Assembly (NCBI RefSeq): GCF_024679245.1 | Contig: NC_090185.1 | Span: 30,754,670-30,818,669, forward strand | Length of the DNA: 64,000 bases | Direction of reading: 5' to 3' | Origin: Pseudorasbora parva | Lineage: Eukaryota > Chordata > Actinopteri > Cypriniformes > Gobionidae | Part shown: positions 12,101-24,153 of the stretch, piece by piece | Position numbering within the stretch: position 1 is the stretch's first letter | Layout of the letters: every line of letters begins with the position of its first letter | Notes under the pieces: generated by a model | Told to the model about the DNA's origin: nothing | The model's input: the letters and a program-made list of their open reading frames with translations, nothing else | Database searches by the model: none | Made by a program: the position numbers and the translations under genes

Positions 12101-12614
12101 GTTATATATATTTATATAAAATACAAGAAGAAAACAATATGTAAATGTACAATTTAAAACAGACAAACAATAAACAGACGAGGGAGTGGAAGATTTTACA
12201 GCGCTTGCGTGTTTGACCTCAGAGACGATCATGATGCCTCTGAATCAGTGACTACACCTTTGTCTGACAGGCCGTCGTAAATCTGTCCCTCTCTCGCTCA
12301 CTGCTTCCACCCTTTCATCTATCAATGGCTCTATTGAGTGCATGAGCAAGTGTCTGTGGGGTCATCACTGGACTGTGCCTTTGCCTTGGTAACATTCTCT
12401 TACACAGAAACACAGCCGAGCTTCAGTGCAAGCTCAGTTCACAATGCGTGTGTGCTTCTGTTCAGTTTATTATAAAACTAAAACTTAAATGAAAATAAAT
12501 TATGATTTTATTGCTTTTTTAAATATTTCTATTTAACTTAATTTGTATGTAAGTTGTAGTTTTAACAATCGAAACTAAATTGATTATTCATTATTAATCT
12601 CACAAAAGTTTGAA
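12101..12614. other. No gene seen
   Basis: Unique-looking sequence. The stretch at 12160-12440 is more GC-balanced but shows no frame or motif. Confidence 0.5.
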
Positions 12615-12616
12615 TA

Positions 12617-13694
12617 CACCGATCAGACATAGCATTATGATCACCTTTCTAATATTGTGTTGGTCCCCCACATGTACCCCCTGACCCGTTGAGGCAAGGA
12701 CTCCACTAGACCCCTGAAGGTGTGCTGTGGGATCTGACACCAAGATGTTAGAAGCAGATCCTTTAAGTCCTGTAAGTTGCGAGGTGGGGCCTCCGTGGAT
12801 CGGACTTGTTTGTTCAGCACATCCCACAGATGCTCAGTTGGATTGAGATCTGGGGAATTTGGAGGCCAAGTCATCACCTCAAACCCGTTGTTCGTTCTCC
12901 TCAAACCGTTCCTGACCCATTTTTGCTTTGTGGCAGGAGCATTATCCTGCTGAAAGAGGACACAGCCACCAGGGAATACCGTTTCCATGAGAGGGTGTAC
13001 ATGGTCTTCAACAATGCTTAGGTAGGTGGTACTTGTCAAAGTAACATCCACACAGATGGCAGGACCCAAGGTTTCCCAGCAGAACATTGCCCAAAGCATC
13101 ACACTGCCTCCACTGGCCTTCCTTCTTCCCATAGTGCATCCTGGTGCCATGTGTTCCCCAGGTAAGCGACACACACACACACACACACACGGTCATCCAC
13201 GTGATGTAAAAGAAAACATGATTCATCAGACCAGGCCACCTTCTTTCATTGCTCTGAGGTCCAGTTCTGATGCTCACGTGTCCACTGTTGGTGCTTCCGG
13301 CGGTGGACAGGGGTCAGCATGGGCACCCTGACTGGTCTGCGGCTATGCAGCTCCATACACAACAAACTGTGATGCACTGTGTATTCTGACACCTTTCTGT
13401 CAGAACCAGCATTAACTTCTTGAGCAATCTGAGCTACAGTAGCTCGTCTGTTTGATCGGACCACACGCTTCCAGTTGACTGCTGACCGTTGTGATGGATC
13501 TTCTAGCCATCACAATTTGGCCCTTGTCAAACTCACTCAAATCCTTCCGCTTGCCCATTTTTCCTGCTTCTAACACATCAACTTTGAGGACTTAAATGTT
13601 CACTTGCTGCCTAATATATCCCACCCACTAACAGGTGCCGTGATGAAGAGATAATCAGAGGTATTCTCTTAACCTGTCAGAGGTCATAATGCCA

Positions 13695-13697
<3 letters not shown>
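12617..13697 (-). pseudogene. Tc1-like family A element, nearly full length
   Basis: A minus-strand element. Its left end, after TA at 12615-12616, is the family inverted repeat (CACCGATCAG). Its right end (GGTCATAATGCC) is eroded and runs into (TG)n. The transposase would start at the ATG near 13558 ([10 protein letters not shown]). About 165 bp of the first HTH region are replaced by unrelated sequence. The next parts are [14 protein letters not shown], then WSDES (first D) just after a W-to-stop change, then the in-frame (GT)11, SGGSVMLWAMFCWETLG, FQQDNAPA (second D) and WPPNSPDLNPTEHLWDVL (E). The second D and E are separated by 36 residues. The C-terminus reads through to the end. It is dead from the stop and the HTH loss. 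Confidence 0.88.
13169..13190. repeat. (CA)11 inside a transposase frame
   Basis: Other family A copies have only GTGTATGTGCGTC (45 kb) or GGGTGTGTGTGTGTC (50 kb) at this site. The tract therefore grew inside the transposon. Confidence 0.9.
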
Positions 13698-13768
<71 letters not shown>

Positions 13769-13784
13769 GTGTGTGCGTGTGTGC

Positions 13785-13876
<92 letters not shown>
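13698..13876. repeat. (TG)n microsatellite, 179 bp
   Basis: About 90 TG units with a few TGCG interruptions near 13763-13785. It lies exactly between the end of one Tc1-like element and the start of another. Frames of alternating Cys-Val or His-Thr here are artefacts. Confidence 0.97.
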
Positions 13877-13877
<1 letters not shown>

Positions 13878-14289
13878 AATAAATCTTTTTCTTCTATGCA
13901 TGTTGGACACAATTATTTACAGCCCTTGAAATTCTTATAAATGAAATATCTCTGAAATATAGTTCCCATTCAGTTTAGTCGCCAGGGTGACAATGAGCAT
14001 GTAATTGTCCAGGGAGGAGTTTTAGTTCAGAAAACACAATGGCCAAATTCCCTCAACCATTCACCACAATTAGTAAAACCAAAGAATATAGTTCTGATGT
14101 GCAGCAAACGATTGTTGAGCATCTCAAAATAGAAAGTGTCTGTAAGAAAATAGCTTAAGCATTGAAAATCCCCATTTCCACCATCAGGGTAATAATGAAG
14201 AAGTTCCAATAAACTAAATATGTTACAAATCTGACTGGAAGAGAACGTGTCTATATTTTCCAAATGCACGGTGAGGAGGAGAGTTTATC
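13877..14289 (+). pseudogene. Tc1-like family E transposase, N-terminal half
   Basis: A start at 14039-14041 opens a Tc1-type DNA-binding region: MAKFPQPFTTISK, then VQQTIVEHLK, SVCKKIA, ALKIPISTIRVIMKKF and [17 protein letters not shown]. The middle part fits the helix-turn-helix of Tc1 transposases. Two in-frame TAA stops fall between IA and ALK and after KKFQ. The copy ends about 14289, where it joins a family A element, so the catalytic domain is missing. A fragment with the catalytic part of what is probably the same family lies on the minus strand at 54440-54860. Confidence 0.75.
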
Positions 14290-15016
14290 CTCAAAGTTGA
14301 TGTGTTAGAATCAGGAAAAATGGGTGATTTTGTCAAGGGCCAAATGGTGATGGCTAGACGACTGAGTCAGAGCATCTCTAAAACTGCAGCTCTTGTGGGG
14401 TGTTCCCGGTCTGCAGTGGTCAGTATCTATCAAAAGTGCTCCAAGGAAGGACCAGTGGTGAACCGGCGACAGGGTCATTGGCGGCCAAGGCTCATTGATG
14501 CACGTGAGGAGCGAAGGCTGGCCTGTGTGCTCCGATCAAACAGACGAGCTACTGTAGATCAAATTGTTTAAGAAGTTAAAGCTGGTTCTGATATGGTGTC
14601 AGAATACACAGTGCATCGCAGTTTGTAGCGTATGGAAACGGTATTCCCTGTAGCTGTGTCCTCTTTCAGCAGGATAATGCGCCCGTCCCAAAGCAAAAAT
14701 GGTCCAGGAACGGTTTGAGGAGCACAACAACGAGTTTGAGGTGTTGACTTGGCCTCCAAATTCCCAACATTTCAATCCAATTGAGCATCTGTGGGATGTG
14801 CTGAACAAACAAGTCCGATCAATGGAGGCCCAATCTCGCAACTTACAGGACTTAAAAGATCTGCAGCTAACATCTTGGCACCAGATGCCACAGCACACCT
14901 TAAGGGGTCTAGTGGAGTCCATGCCTCAACGGGTCAGGGCTGTTTTGGCAGCAAAAGGGGGAACATTTTAGGAACAATATTAGGAAGTTGGTCATAATGT
15001 TATTCCTGATCAGTGC
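14290..15016 (+). pseudogene. Tc1-like family A element with internal deletion
   Basis: A plus-strand copy. It keeps the best-preserved first DNA-binding part of the family in this window: [58 protein letters not shown] and [11 protein letters not shown], then a stop. After VSEYTVHRSL an internal deletion near 14636 removes the first catalytic aspartate region and rejoins before the second aspartate (QQDNAPVP). The C-terminus continues to NPIEHLWDVLNKQV and VESMPQRVRAVLAAKGG. The right inverted repeat, GTTATTCCTGATCAGTG, is present. The left one is lost where the copy meets the family E fragment. Confidence 0.85.
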
Positions 15017-15949
15017 ATATGTATGTATATTTTCAACAGTCTCTCTCTTATTCTTTTAACTGTGGTTAAATTACCATTATTATCATAATCATATATCATA
15101 AAAATGATGATGGGTTTGTTCAGACATAGCTATCAGTGCATGAGGCCAAACATTCAGCAAAATGGCAAAGTAATCAATGTCAGGATCCAGATCCAGACGT
15201 CATGAGTCAGACACACATCATCTCTTCCACACAGCCCTCTGTGAATCCATCTCACACAATCTTCCATCTCATCTGCTAAAAACATTAGCTGAAGCAGCAA
15301 ACGGGATGACAAAATCCTGCGTGACTAACCTGTGTGCAAGAGACAGGAATAGCCATGTTGGGCAGTAATGCATTAAAAACATGTCCTTATTAAAACGCCG
15401 TTCCTCTCGCAGGAGATTTCACCTTAAGTGGTGATGTCAGAGGTTAAGACTTCCCGCTTGTGTATAGAAAGTTAATTAGTGACAAAAGCCCTCAGACGCA
15501 CTGAAAGAGAGGGAGAGTGACTCTTTAACTCGGATGAGTGGTCCGTCCTGGAATGTGGCCCCTGAGGATTTAGGGACACCGCTGAGTCACACACACATGA
15601 CATCATGAGTCTAAGGTGAGGTGCGGAGGGGAAACTACCTGTGCCTGATAGGTTTACAGCACATATCAAGGGTTTGGAGGTGATTAGAGGTCGGTGAGTG
15701 TTTTGTCAGTTTTTAAAAGCAGTTAATACAAAGACTAGAGAAGTCTTTTTAATAAAACATACCATTATTTATTCAATGTGGAAATATTTGCACTCCAAAC
15801 TAGTCAGTTGAACATGGTAGGAGATGTGATCCACCAAGCACAGAACGTTCTCCTAACATTAGTTTATGATTCCTGTTGGGTTATTTCTTTGGTAACTAGT
15901 TTCTAAAATTCTATGGATCTTCTTTTGCGACCCATCTTTTATATTTTAA
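15017..15949. other. No gene seen
   Basis: Unique-looking sequence with no frame carrying a recognisable motif. Confidence 0.5.
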
Positions 15950-16510
15950 TTTATTACAACCATAATCTAATACTTCCAGATTGGAGGCAGATTATCTGTT
16001 CTGTTTTTGTAATGAAAGTCAATGGGGACTGGAGCTGTTAAGAAATGACGAAAAGTCAGTTTGGTGCTTCGGCATATTCCAACTCTTTTGGTTATTTCTT
16101 TTGGGAAACTATTGGTTTTTTTAGGTTTGTAATGTTTTTTTAAACCACAAATTAGTCCCTGGAATGTTTTGGAAACCCTTTTCTTCTTTGTAGATGTAGA
16201 GTGTCCAAACTGTTCTTTTCTATATTATGAAAATGGACGGAGACTAGAGCTGTTAAACTACAATGACAAAAGGGAAAAAAATTATGCAAATTCAAACTCA
16301 TTTGGTTATTTCTGTCATAACAAAATCAGTTCATTCGTTCGTTCGTTCTTTTACCACAAACAAACATTCGTAGAATGTTCCGGCAACCAACATATGTGTG
16401 TATTAGGGGGGACTAGACCTGTTAAGCGCATCATTTGGAATGATATGAGAGTGATTACAAGATATATATATTTTTTTACTTTTCTAATTTTAGGTGCGCT
16501 ATTCCTTTAA
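15950..16510 (+). repeat. Dispersed repeat R, plus copy with internal duplications
   Basis: The phrase GGGGACTGGAGCTGTTAAG (near 16022) recurs in worn form near 16238 (GGAGACTAGAGCTGTTAAA) and 16407 (GGGGACTAGACCTGTTAAG). The copy ends TTAGGTGCGCTATTCCTTTA, the worn form of the end of the 24-kb copy. The 113-residue frame here has no domain. Confidence 0.55.
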
Positions 16511-17664
16511 GAAAACTGATCTTTGATCAGACTGTTATGGTTCTTATCCACAACACTCTTTTATTGACTCTTGAATCAGCGTCTTGGCACGTAATATACT
16601 TACTGTGCAGAAATGCAATTTTTACGGGAACCTGAGCAATGACTCAGTTGTTACTATGTGTCATTTTGTGTGTCTATGTGTAAAAGTGCCCCAACCCCTC
16701 CTACGTGAGTGACAGTCAGCTGTATTATTACTTTAGTCTGGCCTTTACCGTCTGTCTGTCTGTCTGTCTGTCTGTCTCACATGAGTCTCTCTCTATTACT
16801 TTCCCTGTCTCTCTCCTCAAAAGCAAACTGCCCCCCTCACTACTGCAACTCTTTCTATTTTCAACTGCATTCCTTTCTGCTGAGGTCACAGGGTGTGTGA
16901 CGTCTCGTGTTTGTGTGTTTGCAGACAGACAGTTTTATTAAGTCTGTGAACATAAGTATGTTTTGTGTTTTTTTGTTGTTGTTTTTTCAGAGAAAAAAAA
17001 AACTGTTTGAAATACATTAACTGGTCATTTGGCTGCAGCCGATGCAGTTAAGTTTATCTGTGCTGAAAGCTAAAGATATATTTAACAAGTTTCTCTCCCC
17101 TTCCCTTACAACATAGGAAACTGCAGTCTAATGATAACAGGCATACAGACAATAGGCTTTTACACACTCACACAGACACACACTGTACTAGTATAGCCAG
17201 AGGAGGTCAACAGGCCTTGTAGTCGTGCCAAGTCCTTGTTCGACTATAAGGCTATGAGCGCACGCACACACACACACACACACACAGACACACACACAAA
17301 AAGACAGTGATGACCTCTATTGACAGACATGGAACAATGTGGAAATACCAGCAGTGTTTCAGAATGCTGCAAAATGTGGAATAAAGAAGCATTACGTCAA
17401 GATGGGGATTTCTTCTGTGTACAATTTTTGCTAATTTGTTCCTTGGGACAGACTTTCCAATGTTTTTCTAAACGGTCATTGAGCAATGGAGGATGGAGTC
17501 GGCAGATGGCAGGTCAAATCTCAGTGTAGCAGATGAACTAAAAGCTATGGATTATGATCAATGGATAAATATATATTCATTTTGAGGGATGGATGGATGC
17601 ATGTGTAAGTGGACAGATGTATGGATGGATATAGTCAAATCAAAAATTATTCCAGATATATATT
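16511..17664. other. No gene; short simple repeats
   Basis: Contains (TCTG)n at about 16749-16778 and (CA)n at about 17263-17298. Nothing else is supported. Confidence 0.55.
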
Positions 17665-17706
17665 TTAGATATTTTTGTACCAGTGGGTGCAGGACACTAA
17701 AGTTAA
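17665..17706. repeat. Dispersed repeat interrupted by a Tc1-like element
   Basis: ATATTTTTGTACCAGTGGGT and CAGGACACTAAAGTT match 48494-48530 with few changes. The Tc1-like family D element begins directly after a TA in this repeat. Confidence 0.65.
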
Positions 17707-19098
17707 TTTACTGTGGGGCAAAAAAGTATTTAGTCAGCCACCAATTGTGCAAGTTCTCCCTTAAAAAGATGAGAGAGGCCTGTAATTTTCATCATAGGTA
17801 AACTTCAAATATGAAAGACAGAATGAGAAAAAAAATCCAGATAATCGAATTGTTTGATTTTTAAAGACTTTTTTTTTCAAATGATGGTGAAATATAAGTA
17901 TTTGGTCACCTACAAAATAGCAAGATTTCTCGCTTTCACAGACCTGTAACTTCTTCTTTAAGAAGCTCCTCTGTCCTCCGGTCATTACCTGCATTAAAGG
18001 AACTCCAAGAACTCTAAACTCCACTATGGCCAAGACCAAAGAGCTAACCAAAGGACATCAAAAACCAAATTGTAGTCCTGCACCAGGCTGGTAAGACTAA
18101 ATCTGCAATAGCTAAGCAGCTTGGTGTGAAGAAATCAACTGTGGGAGCAATTTTTAGAAAATGGAAGGCATACAAGACCACTGAAAATCTCTCTCAATCT
18201 GGGGCTCCACGCAAGATCTCACCCCGTGGGGTCAAACTGATCACAAGAACGGTGAGCAAAAATCCTAGAACCACACAGGGGGACCTAGTAAATGACCTGC
18301 AGAGAGCTGGGACCAAAGTAACAAAGGCTACTATCAGTAACACACCATGCCGCCAGGGATTCAAATCCTGCAGTGCCAGACGTGTCCCCCTGCTCAAGCC
18401 AGTACATGTCCAGGCCCGTCTGAAGTTTGCTAGAAAGCATTTGGATGATCAAGAAGAAGACTGGGAGAATGACACATGGTTAAATGAAACCATAAAATAT
18501 CTTTATGGTAAAAAAAACTCAACTTGTCGTGTTTGGAGGAGAAAGAATGCTGAGTTGCTCCATACCTATAGCATGGGGGTGGAAACATCGCGCTTTGGGT
18601 CTGTTTTTCTGCAAAGGGACCAGGATGACCTATTCGTGTAAAGGAAAGAATGAATGGGCCATGTATCGTGAGATTTTGAGTAAAAACCTCCTTCCATCAG
18701 CAAGGGCATTGAAGATTAAATGTGGCTGGGTCTTTCAGCATGACAATGATCGTAAACACACTGCCTGGGCAACGAAGGAGTGGCTTGTAAGAAGCATTTC
18801 AAGGTCCTAGAGTGGGCAAGCCAGTCTCCAGATCTCAACCCCATATAAATTCTTTGGAGGGAGTTGAAAATCCCTGTTGACCAGTGACAGCTCCAAACCA
18901 TCACTGCTCTAGAGGAGATCTGCATGGAGGAATGGGCCAAACTACCAGCAACAGTGTGTAAAAACCTTGTGGTGACTTACAGAAAACTTTGACCTCTGTC
19001 ATTGCCAACAAAAGGTATCTAACAAAGTATTGAGATGAACTTTTATTATTAACCAAATACTTATTTCCCACTATAATTTGCAAATAAAATCTTTAAAA
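17707..19098 (+). pseudogene. Tc1-like family D element, transposase broken
   Basis: The left inverted repeat begins CTGTGGGGCAAAAAAGTATT after TA. A natural start at 18026 (MAKTKELTK) is followed by a frameshift. The next open stretch gives the HTH part (KKSTVGAIFRKWKAYKTT) and a GAPRKISPRGVKLI linker, then VSKNPRTTQGDLVNDLQRAG and VHVQARLKFARKHLDD. In the catalytic domain the position of the first D is damaged (TWLNET where WSDET is expected). The second D is readable as [18 protein letters not shown] in another frame. The glutamate region (DLNPI) ends in a stop. Several frameshifts are present. The right inverted repeat is lost at about 19098. Confidence 0.88.
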
Positions 19099-19236
19099 AG
19101 CAGACACAGTGATTTTTCGATCGCGCTCAAGGTCCCTCGCCTCGCTGCTTGCCACAGTGAGAAACTGTGGAAGGTGTCTGAATAAGTTTGACATAATGTA
19201 TAATTAATTTTATTATCGTATTACAATATCAAATAT

Positions 19237-19647
19237 AAACAGATCAGGCTTAGAATTATGACCACCTTTCTAATATTGTGCCAAAACAGCCCTGACCCGT
19301 CAAAGCATGGACTCAACTAGACCCCTGAAGTTGTGCTGTGGGATCTGGCACCAAGATGTTAGCAGCAGATCCTTTAAGTCCTGTAAGGTGGGGCCTCTGT
19401 GGATCAGACTTGTTCAGCACATCCCACAGATACTCGAGTGGATTGAGATCTGGGGAATTAGGAGGCCAAGTCAACACCTCAAACTTGTTGTTGTGCACCT
19501 CAAGCCATTCCTGAACCATTTTTGCTTTGGGGCAGGCGCATTATCCTGCTGAAAGAGAATACCAGAGAATACCATTTCCATGAAAGGGTGTACATGGTCT
19601 GCAACAATGCTTAGGTAGATGGCTCATAATGTTATGCCTGATCGGTG
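19237..19647 (-). mobile_element. Family A deletion derivative with both ends, 411 bp
   Basis: Both terminal inverted repeats remain: left GATCAGGCTTAGAATTATGA, right CATAATGTTATGCCTGATCG. Between them lies only the C-terminal part of the transposase (LNPLEYLWDVLNKS, then the DNA for the second D region up to AACAATGCTTAGGTAGATGG). It jumps from there straight to the far inverted repeat, so about 60 percent of the element is gone. This is the structure of a non-autonomous element that could be moved by an active relative. Confidence 0.85.
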
Positions 19648-19740
19648 TATGTACATATCAAATCACAATAACTAATTACTAATAATTATATAAAGATAAA
19701 AACAATAATAAATATAAATATTTACATTATATAAATTCTA

Positions 19741-19742
<2 letters not shown>

Positions 19743-19806
<64 letters not shown>
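19743..19806. repeat. (AT)n microsatellite
   Basis: 32 AT units shortly after the family A derivative. Confidence 0.95.
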
Positions 19807-19810
<4 letters not shown>

Positions 19811-20616
19811 TGTAACATCATGTCAAACAAGCTCTGAGCTGCCGCAGCATCCTTATATAACTCACTGCCAGTCACACTGTAGTACACACTCCATCTGTCC
19901 TGACAACAGAACAGCACTGTCAGACCCTCAGAAAGACTGAGAGGGGGGAGAGGACGGGCTCTTGAGGCTCAGCATGTCTTGAGTGTTTATATGTGAACAG
20001 CAGGATGTGCTGAGATCAGGTGCTATATGTGCCACACTCATTCTCACACACTCAGCAACTAAACAAGTCACCCGGCTTGACTTCAAAGTCTGTGTATGTG
20101 TGTGTCGACTAACTCTGCGGGCTCAAAGACAGCTTTGATGATGACTTTGCAGTCATGCTGAAAGACACACAAATCAAACTGCGACACAAAAGGGCGCTCG
20201 CTTTAACTGAAATCCATGATTACAGTCGGTGTATGATCTATATACAACAGCCAGATTTACCATCCATACTGCACAAACACATGCGTACATCTATAATTCT
20301 ACCAAATCACGTACACGTACAAAGCAGAGATGACAAACAGCAGAACAAAGGCTTGTTGAGGACTGATAACAATGAGATATATTTTACCCTCTGCCCACTG
20401 TAGCCCTTTATTACCAAATCTTTCCTGCCACACACACACACTCGCCATTTACGTCAGGCTGTGTGAGCGTGTGTGTGTTGAATTGTTTGAAATTTTTGTG
20501 TCTTCTGAGGTTAACAATAGTCTATTCTGTGCCGTACCGAGGCGAGTGGACACACCCGAGCAGAGAGCAGACCACTGGGAAAGATTTGGGTACCGTCCAG
20601 ATATAGCCTTGGCCCT
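19807..20616. other. No gene seen
   Basis: Unique-looking, moderately GC-balanced sequence. No convincing exon with splice sites was found. Confidence 0.5.
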
Positions 20617-21028
<412 letters not shown>

Positions 21029-21587
21029 TTAAAGGGGTGGTTGCATGCGATTTCACTTTTTTAACTTTAGTTAGTGTGTAATGTCGCTGCTTGAGCATAA
21101 ACAGTATCTGCAAAGTTACAGCGCCGAAAGTTCATTGCAAACGGGGATATTGTCTTTTAAAGTTACGGCAGTTTATTGCCTACAAAAACGGCCGGTTTGG
21201 ACTACAACGGTCTTCTTCCTGGGTTGGTGACATCATAAACCCTTGCTAGTCACCGCAGATGTGACTTCTGCCCGTAATGTTAAGGGGTGTGGCCTTAACC
21301 TGTGCTTGGCACTTCAGCCAATAAAAATACAGTAAACTACATCTGGCCATCTAACCAATCTAAGACCATTGCGTTTTTCGGAGGGATAGACTTCATAGAA
21401 GCAGGAAAGCAAATGAGCCGTTCAAAGGACAGTGGAGACAGCAGTGTGGAAAAAAAGGTAAGATATAAAAATACGAAAAATATGATATACAAATACGACA
21501 TAAAAAAAAAAGAAGTATTAAGACATGTTATACTGCACCCCATAAACACAACCAAGCCTAGAAAAAAACACGGAACCACCCCTTTAA
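21029..21587. mobile_element. TTAA-bounded non-autonomous element, 559 bp
   Basis: TTAAAGGGGTGGTT at the left end and its exact reverse complement at the right end give a 14-bp perfect inverted repeat bounded by TTAA. The interior contains phrases such as TTGGTGACATCATAAACCC and GGGGTGTGGCC but no transposase. The frames on both strands at 21302-21628 overlap each other and are not credible genes. Confidence 0.85.
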
Positions 21588-22133
21588 AACTTCTCAATGT
21601 TCCCATAAGGGGCGGTATTGCATATTAGCTTAAAATGTCTTCTTCTATGGTTCATTTTTTCTCTTAGCAGTTTTAAGAAATAATTGCTGAGCAAGGCGGT
21701 TCAAAATCGCTGAGCATGATGATATTCAAAAGTTTGGTGAGTGAACGCAAAGTTTCTCAGGAAAATGCAAACATTTAACAAGCTAATGCAGTTTCTTGGG
21801 GGGAATGCAAAAATGTTGCGCGATAAACTTTTTCCTTCAATCTCATATTGTTTTCCATAACACAGCATATAACTATCGTCAAAACAAGTATTTCTTGGTC
21901 TTTGTTAGTTTCAAGTTAAATTAGGTTTGGCAAGCGAATTGCTTAGCATATGCTAGCTTAGCATACTACTAGTTGATTAGCCGATTAGCTCAGCCTATAC
22001 CCAGATCAAATGGTCAATTATGCATTTTTTTATTGTTTTATAGGCTATACTATAGTTATAAAATGCATTATTAATAACAATAATGTGGACATAACAGCTC
22101 AGATAAAGAGAAATCCCATAATAATGAGAAACA
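21588..22133. other. No gene seen
   Basis: Unique-looking AT-rich sequence. Confidence 0.5.
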
Positions 22134-22421
22134 TCCCAGCTAACAGGGAACGTTTTCTGGTTTTTAATTATGTTCTTTAAAACTTTAGCACACACAAAAA
22201 AGCTTATTTATACATGGTTTCATAGTTCTTGTTGTTTTATTAATGTTACTACTTGTTTTCAAAGAAAACATTCAAAAGTAACGTTTCCATAATGTTTGCT
22301 GAATAATTAAATGGAATGTTCCCTTAATGTTCGCATAAAATTGTTTAAAAACAGGACGTTTTTTTATATCTTAATGGGAACATTAACAAAACATACTTAG
22401 AATATATTTTGTTAGCTGGGA
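22134..22421. mobile_element. TCCCAGCTAACA-type MITE, 288 bp
   Basis: TCCCAGCTAACA at 22134-22145 is exactly inverted at 22410-22421 (TGTTAGCTGGGA). The interior is made of repeated AACGTT-like and TTCTTTAAAAC-like phrases. It is non-coding. No clear target duplication was found. Confidence 0.8.
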
Positions 22422-22438
22422 TATGAAATCACACTGAG

Positions 22439-22510
22439 ATCTATGATTTTTAAATTGCAGATTTTCTATAATAAAAAGAAAGATAAATCTGCAATTTAAA
22501 AATCATAGAT
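22439..22510. repeat. Perfect 25-bp inverted repeat (hairpin)
   Basis: 22439-22463 (ATCTATGATTTTTAAATTGC...) and 22486-22510 are perfect reverse complements over 25 bases, with a 22-base spacer. Pairing stops sharply at both outer ends. Confidence 0.9.
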
Positions 22511-22769
22511 ATTCAATACTCAAAATAAATGATTTATTCTGCAGGTTTTATGGAGGTAAATTTAAGAAATGTGTTCTCTACATGTACATGCATGTGCTAG
22601 GAAGCACACAATGAGTTGCATTTGCAACACTTCAAAGTTTGAAAGTACAATTTCCAACAGATCTCTACAACTTAAAATCAACTTAAATGTATACTTGTGT
22701 GCTTAAACTGGGTAATTTATGTAGTAGAAATGTAAAATTATTTTAGAAGCTGGTGCCTTCTAGACTGAG

Positions 22770-22970
22770 GAAAGCCAAAAAAATGAAAGGTAAAAGATTT
22801 TCATCCCTCCGGTGACAGTCTAAGCAACTACTACTTTGACGCTTCAAAACGTTCATGAAGAGATCATAAAACGAATCCATACGAATCAAGTGGATAATTC
22901 CACATTTTCTGAAAAGAAAGTCTTACGTATTTGGAACGACATAAGGGTGAGGAAATTAGTTTTCAATCTT
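22770..22970 (+). repeat. Dispersed repeat fragment (related to R)
   Basis: TTTGGAACGACATAAGGGTG followed by AGGAAATTAG resembles the 3' part of a common teleost dispersed repeat. The boundaries are approximate. Confidence 0.4.
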
Positions 22971-23899
22971 GATTAAAAAGTTTTCATAATGGGTTTTTTG
23001 TGCAAGATTAATGTTAAGTGGTTTAATGTTATGCTATGCTAATAAGAAAAGTTTGTGTTATGTTGGGGTTTTGGTGGTGACCATTATGGTGACAAGTGGA
23101 GCATGAGCTTAATTTGAAAACAGGTATGTTGAATGTTCTGGAGTACAATGAGTGCTGTCAACAATTGATTCAACAGTAAATATTGGCAAACACTTGACTT
23201 GAAGCTTTCGAAAAGCAGAACAATTTACAAAAAAACATTTGTGCTTAATAGGAAAAGATATTTAAGAGATCTCAATGGTGTAAATTATTTTGTAGGTCTC
23301 ACTTTAGGGAGTTTACAGGCCCCAGTGTCCACTCTCATCCCTCCCTCTCTCTTCATTTCCTTCACAATTTGCCGTTGTGTAAAAATAGCGCACGTCCTCC
23401 CTCACACAGACGACTCCGTTTAGCAGGTAGACTTGAGGAGGTCACACATCCAGCACTGCGTCCTGAATCAATCTCATTCTCCAGAAGCCTGTCTGGCCCA
23501 CATCGAGTCATTGTCTGACAGAATACAGGCTGGAAGAGTTTGAGATGTGTCAGTTTGAGGACAATTGCACAATCGCAACCAATAACTTTTGACTGACAGA
23601 CGGAATGTAGGACGGGGCTTCACATTATTTACTGACATTTGTCTTTTTGAGGGGAAAAAGACTGAAATTATTTCTTCTTTGTACTGACTGACAGTCAATA
23701 GAATGAGCTCAAAATAATGTGTTATTTCCTACCACTATTTTTTAAAACATTACAATCAAAAAGCTAGTTGCTGTGCAGTGTTATCATAGCATTGCTATAC
23801 GGTTACTAAGTTATTTTTTTTAACTTTGCTCTGTTACTATGGTGTTGCTATTTGGCAAGCTGTTCTGAAGTCATTGATTATAGTTTATTAAGTTATAAT
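22971..23899. other. No gene; small GTTGCTATG-like patch
   Basis: 23755-23870 contains AGTTGCTGTGCAG, GTTACTAAGTT and ATGGTGTTGCTATTTGGCAA, worn relatives of the arrays at 33 and 40 kb. The remainder is unique-looking. Confidence 0.5.
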
Positions 23900-24153
23900 T
23901 AATTGATTTTTCTTACAAAAACCCATTGCTTTGAATCAAAAGGCTTTTTAACTCCCTGGAGCTGGATTACATTCATGAATAGATGCACTTTTTTGGGCTT
24001 CAAAATCTATGGTACCATTTACCTCTTTATAAAGCTGGGAAAAGCCAGGATATTTTTTCACAAAACTCCGACTGTGTTTGGCTGACAGTAGAAAGTCATA
24101 TGGTGAGTAAATTATGGGACAATTTTCATCTTTAGGCGAACTAGCCCTTTAAG
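23900..24153 (+). repeat. Dispersed repeat R, plus copy
   Basis: Contains CCCATTGCTTTGAATCAAAA, TGTTTGGCTGACAG, GAGTAAATTATGGGACAATT and the end GCGAACTAGCCCTTTAAG. The copy at 10966-11156 is its reverse complement. Confidence 0.65.

Noticed and set aside
13655..13940. Several frames of Cys-Val or His-Thr repeats (also near 20.6, 30.3, 32.4 and 32.8 kb)
   Set aside because: They are translations of (TG)n/(CA)n tracts in all frames and have no independent coding evidence.
21302..21628. Overlapping frames of 108 (plus) and 89 (minus) residues
   Set aside because: Both fall within the TTAA element, whose interior is non-coding, and they contradict each other.
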